Below, piece after piece: positions 56,538 through 64,000 of a stretch of 64,000 nt of DNA. Source of the DNA: Rhizophagus irregularis (lineage: Eukaryota > Glomeromycota > Glomeromycetes > Glomerales > Glomeraceae); contig NC_089433.1 in assembly GCF_026210795.1 (NCBI RefSeq), positions 3,621,001 to 3,685,000 on the forward strand, written 5' to 3'. The notes under the pieces are model-generated. The model was not told the DNA's origin, did not search any database, and saw nothing but the letters and a program-made list of their open reading frames with translations. Within the stretch, counting starts at the first letter, position 1; the number at the start of each line of letters is the position of its first letter. A program made the translations under genes and the position numbers.

Positions 56538-57738
56538 ATGGAGGAGGATACATCTAAATACCTTGGCCAAGATAGTAAGTTTTGTGACTTGAGGACTTAT
56601 AATCTTCTCCTTTCCTTTATTTAATTTGAATTCTTACCTTCATTTTAAATACAGCCCTTATCTCTTATTTAAGAGAGAAAAATTATAGATCATCATATCA
56701 TGAATTCATGGATCTACACCTTGATGTCATCATTGCTTCTTCTTCATCATTTTCAAACTGGAAAGGTTTGGATGAATTCTGGTCATTTGAATTTTTAAAA
56801 AAAGCTGAGAAACTGAGGATGGATTTAAAAGAAAAGGTACATAGGACCTATAAAAATTTTATCCATTATTTCTGTAAAATGAGCCTTTTATTATGAGTCC
56901 ATTCACAGAAAATGTAAATGATTTAATAAATTCTGTGATATAAGGTTATTAATTCTGGAAGTATGAGACTTTAAAAAGATGGAATGTAAAAAATGGATAA
57001 CTTTTTTAGGGAGATAACTCCTATGAGGGTGCATCTGACTGGGAGAATAACTTTTTTGTTGTGCTTTGTGTGTGACCACTCCACAGTCCTGGCCTAAGTT
57101 TATCATTAGTAAATGGACTGTTAGTTAGACCAGCTATATACCCTCATTTATCTTAATAAAAAATCCAGACCTTTGTCTTAAATAAAAAATTCACACTGCT
57201 AATGAATATCTTATTTGCTTTCAATAGACAAAATTGGAGCATTCAGAAATATGGTTAGTGTTATACTGGAAAAAATTTATTAAAGAACATGAGGAGGTGT
57301 ATATATATATTTGTATTGATTATGAATAATGTATTATAAACTCACTAACTCAAATCTATTAATCAACTTACAGTTAATTAGTTCACAAAATATAGATTAT
57401 AAAGAGATAACTAAAAAGAAGCAGATGACTAAAAATAATCTAGAAGATAAAAGGTTATATAATAAATTATGCCAATTGCTATGCAGGAACTAGCTATTGC
57501 AAGCCTTGCTATAATCCCGAGGAAACTCCTGGTAGATTAGATAGTGTTGTAAGAGAATTGACAATAAAAAAAGTGAATAGAGCCAGTGGCACAACGGAAG
57601 CTTATAATGAAAATTTGATTAACCTCTATAGTGGTGGTGGTATGGATGAGGTCATGAAACGTCTTGAAGAAAAATTTTCTCCTTGCTGTAAAACAAGGAG
57701 AAACAAACAATTAATTAGTATTTACTTCAACTCCTAAT
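56538..57738 (+). CDS. Unrecognised multi-exon gene, tentative model
   Basis: A coherent series of exon-like pieces on the + strand. ATG at 56538 with exon 56538-56574 ends at GTAAGT; the acceptor at 56654 opens exon 56655-56836 (LISYLREKNYRSSYHEFMDL), which ends at GTACAT; an exon from 57228 follows (TKLEHSEIWLVLYWKKFIKE), then a segment after the acceptor at about 57371 (SSQNIDYKEITKKKQMTKNN). A separate open frame to TAA at 57738 contains CYAGTSYCKPCYNPEETPGR and a CC pair. The first splices keep frame, but the last join is not resolved and one reading stops at 57502. Family unknown. It could be one gene with an uncertain end or two fragments. Confidence 0.3.
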
Positions 57739-57775
57739 ATTATGAACTTGTTTCAACTTTATTTATCGTTTTTTA

Positions 57776-58166
57776 ATATATTTACCATATGAATTTAAAT
57801 TATTATTAAGAGAAAGCCGCGATGGATTTACTCCAAAAAAATTTCATGAGTTATGTGATGATGTATGAAATTTTCTGGAACTTCATGTTGGAAAAAAACT
57901 AATGATAGTTTAATTTTTTCTTTTACAAATAAAAGTATTAAAGATACAATTAGTAATGTAATAAATGTAAATTGTGCAATTTATTATAGCGCTACTAGTG
58001 GTCCATCTTTTGGCGGTGATATTATTATTTATAATTCTACGAGTCTAACAGATTATAATATAATTCGCTGTAAAAAGAAATATTATGAAAAAAATATGAG
58101 ATTCCGAAGATTATTTTTTTATAGAGGATTATGAAGTATTTCAAATCGTAGAGCGCAAGTTTTATT
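57776..58166 (+). pseudogene. TLDc fragment of a BTB-BACK-TLDc gene
   Basis: Starts abruptly at codons for YLPYEFKLLLRESRDGFTP near 57776, loses about 35 codons after FHELCDD (the NTVTFIKV...GGYNP segment), continues in a frame 57865-58134 (WKKTNDSLIFSFTNKS, GPSFGGDIIIY) and, after another frameshift, ends with a sequence equal to EDYEVFQIVE near 58155. The BTB and BACK parts are absent. It is closest to copy J (60 kb) rather than to the tandem array. Confidence 0.75.
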
Positions 58167-58169
58167 GAG

Positions 58170-59801
58170 TAAAAAATAACTTCTTTCCTATCATCATAAG
58201 AACTAAAAATCATTATAAACTATGTGGATTTTAATTGGAAGGAATGTATTCGTATTTTGCTCGCTAAATTTAATAAGGTCAATGATTATCTCGTGATTTA
58301 GTTACCAATTTCCTACATTGTAATTATTTCGACCAACAATTAACTTTATTTAGCGATCTCAATGTTTTTCCAGGCGGATTGGAATTGACCAAAAGAACAA
58401 GATAACTGACTTAATTAAAAATTCATTAGACTTTCTTAGAATAAACTAATATTAAATGTCTTTCACAAACGTTAAGTAAATTTAAAATCACGAATTTTAA
58501 TCTTTAGCAAAATTACTCAAACTATTCAAATTATTCGAGTATTAGAACCTTCAAATTATATATCTGAATTTTGTATATGGTAACAAGAAATAGATTTATC
58601 AAAGGGGGCTATATTAGAAGGCTTCATCGTTATAGAACCTTTTTTTGGTAATAAATATCAGTTGTTAAAGTTAATCTTGAATGACCGTTATTCTTAGGGC
58701 TTTTGCACGTGATTGTATTTTCATGTAGATCGATTACACTTCAATAAAGCGCTTAAAACCAATATATCATGATATTTTTGCTGTTTATTTCCGTTTTCCT
58801 CTTTTAATCTTTCAATTTTCATCTGCTTTAACGAAAATTGGGTCAAAGTACGTGATATCCAGATATTGCCACGATGTTGCTCTGCTCATCCTATCATAAA
58901 TACTGCTGTGCCAGACCTTCATCAATGAATTTAGTTTCATTATCAGACAAAAAGTTTATAGTAGTTAACATCTTTTTTTATCAAAAAAGTTCTTTTGTAA
59001 AAGTTTTTCTTTTATTTGAAAATAAAATGTTAATAGAAATTTTTTTCTTTTAAAAGTTTATTTATAAGGTCACGGTGCGAAAAGTCTGGATACCTATTTA
59101 TAATTATTATTGTGTCATTTTTAGACTAGTTAATTATATTATTTTATCATAACCTTTTTATTTCGTCATTTTAAAACTTCTACTAAGTTAAAATGAGATA
59201 AAAATTTTTTTTTTTAGGAATAATCATACAGTATTTTCAATTAATTTTTTATTATTTTTTAAAATGAGAATTATATATCACAATTATTTTTATTAGCAAC
59301 TGTATTATTAAATAAAAAAAAAGCTTTGAATTTTTTAATGAAATCCAACAACATTGATTTACAATAGAGAAAAAAATTCAAAATGGAAGGTGATTTCCAT
59401 TTTCATTTTGAATTTTTTCAAAAAAACTACATTACGAAAAGAGAAAATTTAGACCAGAATGGCAAGTAATTTCCATTTCTAATGAAAAAAAAATTATCCA
59501 CCTCTATTAATAATATATAAAATTATCTATCCAAATTAGGAATTATGGTTAGATTTGATTTCAAAAATACTAGAATACGCCCAATTTTTCAATTCAAGGT
59601 AAGATTGTCAAAAATTTAATGCGTTATATGATAACAAGCCGCAGATTGTGCAGATTGGCGTAACGAATTAACGAGTTTAAAGTTGTACTGTACAATCTGT
59701 ACATCAATAAATATGAAACAATTATGGGAAAATGCGATGAATATTACTCACAAGTTTATAAATATTGTCTTCCTCAAACTTGGGACTTTATTCTTTAACA
59801 A
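58170..59801. other. Interval upstream of BTB gene J
   Basis: No gene. A hairpin with arms GAAAAAAATTCAAAATG and CATTTTGAATTTTTTC lies at 59369-59418. The conserved upstream block of the tandem array is absent here. Confidence 0.45.
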
Positions 59802-61322
59802 ATGTCTGCCCAATTTTTTTCAAAATTAAGTCAAAATTACGTTGAGTTATTAAAGGATGATGAATATTATGATATTACAATTGAAGTTGGTGAAGATCCT
59901 AACGTAAAAATATTTCGTGCTCATAAGAATATTTTGTGTTACCGTTCTCCATATTTACGACGAATTTTAGCTTCCAATAACAGGAACAATAATACTAATA
60001 ATTTAGTTCATATCAGATTACCAAATATGTCATCGGAAATATTTCAAATAATTTTAGAGTAAGTTATAAATTAAGTCAATACAAACTAAACGGATTTCTA
60101 ATATATTATATTTTTGTAATTCAGGTATATTTATGGTGGAATTCTTTCGTTGAATATGCGTGATGCTTCAGACTTTCTTAATGTTTTGGCCGCTGCAGAT
60201 AACCTCAATCTTCAAGAACTAGTTGATTATTTACAAAAATATTTGATTAGAAATAAACCCGAATTGATAGAACAAAATTTTGGGTTCACTCAACAAATTA
60301 GTTCACAATCTAATAATTTATTAGAACTTCAAGAATTTTGTACAAATTTAATGGCTCAATCACCAGAAAAAATATTCAATTCTTTTGATTTCACTTCACT
60401 AACTGAAACATCTTTAATTTCACTTATTAAAAGAGATGATTTACAAATGAACGAGATTGAAGTATGGGAACATGTATTAAAATGGGGTCTTGCACAAAAT
60501 CCAAATCTTATTCCAGATCCTAGTATTTGGTCAGATGATGATTTCAAAATGATGAAAGATATCTTGCAACATTGTTTGCCTTCAATTAGATTTTTTAGTT
60601 TATCTTCTATAGAATTCTCGCAAAAAGTTCGTCCATATCGAAAACTCTTAGATAAACAACTATATGAAGAATTATTGAATTCTTATTTGGAACCTGGTAG
60701 TGTGTCAAGATACAACGTTTTACGTCCAAGAAAAATTAAGAATAATGAAATTAAAATTGATGATTCCCAAATTATTGATTCAAAAATTGTTGATGCTAAT
60801 ATTATTTCAACTGTTTCAAAATGGGTTAATAAAGTGGTTATTAATGATAATAATTATGAGGAATTATATTTACCATATAAATTTGAATTATTATTAAGAG
60901 GAAGTCGAGATGAATTTACTCCTAAAAAATTTCATGAATTATGTGATGGCAAAGCTAATACAGTTACATTTATTAAAGTAAAAGAAAATGAAGAAATTCT
61001 TGGTGGATATAATCCTTTGAAATGGGAAACTACTGGTAGATGGGGTAAAACTAATGATAGTTTTATTTTTTCTTTTAAAAATAAGAATATTAATGATGCA
61101 ATTTTAAGTAATGTAAGATATGCAAGTTATGCGTTAGATTATAGCACTTCATGCGGTCCAAAATTTGGAAGCGATCTCAACATATTTACTATAAGCAATA
61201 ACCCATCTGCAGCTTTTGATACAACTTATTGTAATAAAGTGCGTTACGAAAGAAGTATAAGAGATTCTATTGCTAATTTTTCAATAGAAGATTATGAAGT
61301 ATTTCAAATCATAAGAAGATAA
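59802..61322 (+). CDS. BTB-BACK-TLDc domain protein (copy J, intact)
   Basis: Exons 59802-60058 and 60125-61322 around a 66-bp intron give 484 aa. The intron position is identical to the array's (last codon of exon 1 split before YIYGGI). Domains: BTB about 15-118, BACK about 130-235 (EVWEHVLKWGLAQNP), TLDc about 315-484 (LLLRGSRDEFTP, EILGGYNPLKW, FIFSFKNKN, EDYEVFQIIRR). It has two extra residues in the BTB loop (NNRNNNTNN) and a longer linker before TLDc (RPRKIKNNEIKIDDSQII). The sequence differs throughout from A-F and the upstream block is different, so it is an older, separately regulated paralogue. Likely cytosolic adaptor; function inferred. Confidence 0.9.
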
Positions 61323-62686
61323 ATGTAATCAGATAAATAATAGATACATTTATTAAACCAAATCTGAGTTTCCTTTAACAATCATTACTCGCATTTGTTT
61401 TTATTTATTAAAGGCGAAAACAAATTTCATTCATTCATAAGAGATTTTATAATAATGTTTTATGCTGTTACATTTTAAAATTAAAGTGAAATTCATGGCA
61501 GATATAATTCTTTAAATGGATTTTATAACATTTAAAAAATTATTTTTAATCCTTGTTTTAAAAAAACAAAATAAGATTAATTAAAGGAAAAAGATTCATA
61601 TTAATAAATTTGCTTTATTAATTAATCAAATATTTTGGACTATACTAATAATATGGAATATAAATTTTATTCATTTTTACTCTCGCTTCTTCTTTTCTTT
61701 TTTTTTCCTTATGCTCACTAAATAAAACATGACGTAAATTATCTCGTGATTTGAATGATTTCAGCCTGCAGCCCTGCAAAATAGTGATTTCAGCTAATGT
61801 TGATTTGATTGTCGATTTTGAATCAATATTTTCCAAGAGATTGAAATTTGCTTAATTCAAATAGACTTTCTTAAATAAAGTAAATTTTAAAGATCACGAA
61901 TTTTTTGTTCAGCCAATTTTTGAGACGAGTACACAAATATTTTTTTTTTTAAAAAAATTTTGTAACGCATTTCATTTTATTAAGGATAGATATCCAAATT
62001 AGAAATACCTAGAATATGTGCAACACGATATGACTCTATAACAAAACGTAATCTATCCTAAAAAAACATACAAAAACATATAAAAACAGAAACATAAACA
62101 GTCCCTGACTGCACTAATAACTAACTCTATACTAAGATTACAAGTGCTCTCCGGTAACGAAAGTGGTGCCTATCCTTAACAAAACTCCTCCTCCACTTGT
62201 TTATGCGATATTCACCCCTCTTCCAACGTCAAACACCCGCAACCCCATCCATCCTACAAAACAAAAACTATTAGTATGTATCCCCAAGAAACTAGACTAG
62301 CCGTAACTCCATTTGAACATGAAGCAAAAAAGCAAATCGTCCGTCTTAACGGTGCGGTTGGTTTGGCGGTGCCCTTGTCCAGGTCAAATTCCTCGAAAAT
62401 CCATACCGAGATCCATTAGGAGACCTTTTATTTGTTTCTTGAAAATTTTTTTTTCATGCAAGATATATTTATTTATTTATTTTATGTGAAGACGGACAGA
62501 CTATTAACAGGACATATACGTAACCGTGCTATCCTACTTCTAGCTATCATCCCCCCGAGGACGGACCCGAACTTCTTTAAATCCAACGAACCAGGATGAT
62601 CCCCTCCCCTACCAGAAAGGAACCAATGAACCGAAAGAAAGAAAATGATAAAGGACACTAACAAAATATTAAGAAGTTGTGGCAAT
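61323..62686. other. 3' flank of gene J and 3' region of the retroelement
   Basis: No supported gene. From about 62060 the sequence becomes less AT-rich and probably belongs to the 3' untranslated part of the minus-strand retroelement. Its exact end and target duplication were not identified. Confidence 0.35.
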
Positions 62687-64000
62687 CTACACATTATAAA
62701 TAGCAAAATTAAAGGGACTATTATTAGTAATTACATTATTAAAAGAAAAAACTTCATCTAAATGTGAAAAGAAAGAACCACTATGTAAAAAATTGGATGA
62801 CGAAAATAAAATAAATAAAAAATCTTTATCTAATTTAAAATTACGAAAGTCATTAAAAGGATTAATATATCCACGTTCCATATCTCTATTATTATCGATA
62901 ACTACCGGCCTATTAAGGGCAGCTGCGGTTCTTTGATTGCGCAAGAAAATATCCCGATATTTTGTAAAAGACGTTTTTGTGATTCCCCAGGTGTCTCTTA
63001 AAGCTTTCCATTTCTGGTTGCGAGCTTTCCAAATATTAATTTTGATGAGGATACTACATTGGTGCATATAATGCATAATTAATTTAACAATGTGTTTCAT
63101 AGTATTAATATGTGCTCGAAAAATCCCTAATAAATCATTGGAAATATATGATTTAAGAAGTAAATAAGCCACAGGATGAATGGGTTCAGAACGATACGCC
63201 CATCTGAAAGTAGGAGAGTATTTGATTGAATCAGAAATTACTAGAGATAGTCTATCAGTGTGAGATTTCAGCAGGTCGATTAAAATGGCTCCCATTTGGA
63301 TAAAAGAGGATTTGATAAGTTCATAATTATCTGAACATTCCCATAAATGAATATTTGTTTCAACGTGGTTATGACATGATAGGCATTGTGTACGGTCTTT
63401 AATGAGTAGAGGGAAATTCCTATTCAAAATGTCCAAGGTTGGTAACGTGAGCGTTGAACATCTGATTTTCCATTTTAGATCTTTAGTATGTAACAGTGAT
63501 GTAGTATCGTTACGGCCATTATAATTAAACCATTTGCTGGATAATGCCCAATTAATTAGAAGATTTTTGGTGTCGTTCTTAATTGATTCCAAAGAAGCGT
63601 GATTGAGGTGATTATCTAAACGCTGATAATTCAGTATAGTACCGACACATTTACGAACATCCTTATCCAGGGTACTTCATTGTTCCAGTTTAAAGTGATA
63701 GTTTGGTTGGGTAAGTGATCGTGTATGATTGTCGTAGGTATAGGTTGGGTGCGGCCTAATTTGGCTTGAATATCCGCAATGTCATTAAACTGGTTACCCG
63801 AGTGGGCTTTGACCTTCAAAAGTTTCACTTTCAATGATAAGGATTTTATGGTAAAATGGATTGATGACCAAAGTATATTGTTGTTAATTTTGTTGAAGCG
63901 CCTCGGCGATATGGTGTGTAAATTTTTTGATTTATGAAACGAATCAATTGCTGCTTGTGAATCAGTATGAATGACAATTTTACCAAACTCTGGGCACACG
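62687..64000 (-). pseudogene. Non-LTR retrotransposon ORF, RNase H and C-terminal part
   Basis: Minus strand, entering from the right edge. 63999-63631 encodes an RNase H domain C-terminal half: HTDSQAAIDSF, with the active-site Asp, and VKAHSGNQFNDIAD, with the catalytic His and final Asp. Translation stops at 63631, but the continuing sequence (RKCVGTILNYQRLDNHLNHA) is open in the next frame and joins the 62687-63592 frame, so one base is missing near 63665. The 301-aa downstream frame has CLSCHNHVETNIHLWEC, a zinc-binding CxxC...HxxxC motif usual after the RNase H domain of LINE-like elements. The reverse transcriptase must lie beyond 64000. Confidence 0.75.

Overview
The window is strongly AT-rich eukaryotic DNA with short GT-AG introns (about 66-99 bp). 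It looks like a gene-poor, repeat-rich compartment of an arbuscular mycorrhizal fungus (Glomeromycotina, most like Rhizophagus). That placement is inferred from the mix of families: expanded BTB-BACK-TLDc proteins, TKL-like kinases with a leading CxxC zinc ribbon, F-box/leucine-rich proteins, Crinkler/RHS-type ATPase and nuclease relics, and many small DNA transposons. No search was run.

Layout. 1-172: 3' end of an unrecognised gene. 3257-15709: tandem array of six BTB-BACK-TLDc genes on the + strand (A 3360-4885, B 5239-6756, C 7069-8583, D 8914-10419, E 10767-12490, F 14199-15709). A and F are intact. B, C and D each carry a different small indel, and E is split by a 199-bp MITE. The copies share a promoter-proximal block and the same intron position, and they are mosaics of two sequence types. 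A seventh intact copy lies at 59802-61322, with decayed relics at 31745-32712, 53020-54310 (minus) and 57776-58166. 13157-13698: hAT-like MITE. 16486-19600: decayed PD-(D/E)XK nuclease gene of Crinkler/RHS type. 20309-22066: tandem pair of genes for small secreted 8-cysteine peptides. 22855-24351: 1.5-kb non-autonomous element. 26120-28860: RING-finger relic and Crinkler/RHS P-loop ATPase relic (minus).

34270-36428: five-exon tyrosine recombinase (crypton-like) with complete catalytic residues, bounded by inverted repeats and with a perfect 20-bp palindrome in front of it. 36491-38612: Tc1/mariner relic and a duplicated flank. 41199-44112: intact F-box protein and an F-box relic (minus). 44486-47497: a five-exon kinase gene in which the zinc-ribbon plus kinase N-lobe module is repeated four times ahead of a single C-lobe; this is the most unusual architecture here. 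48651-48963: another MITE. 51561-51880: 160-bp tandem duplication. 55985-56057: degenerate telomere-like tract. 62687-64000: 3' end of a non-LTR retrotransposon ORF (minus), running off the edge.

The genes do not form a pathway. The window shows family birth and death: tandem duplication, gene conversion, transposon hits and exon multiplication, acting on families linked to ubiquitin ligase adaptors (BTB, F-box, RING), kinase signalling and secreted or effector-like proteins.
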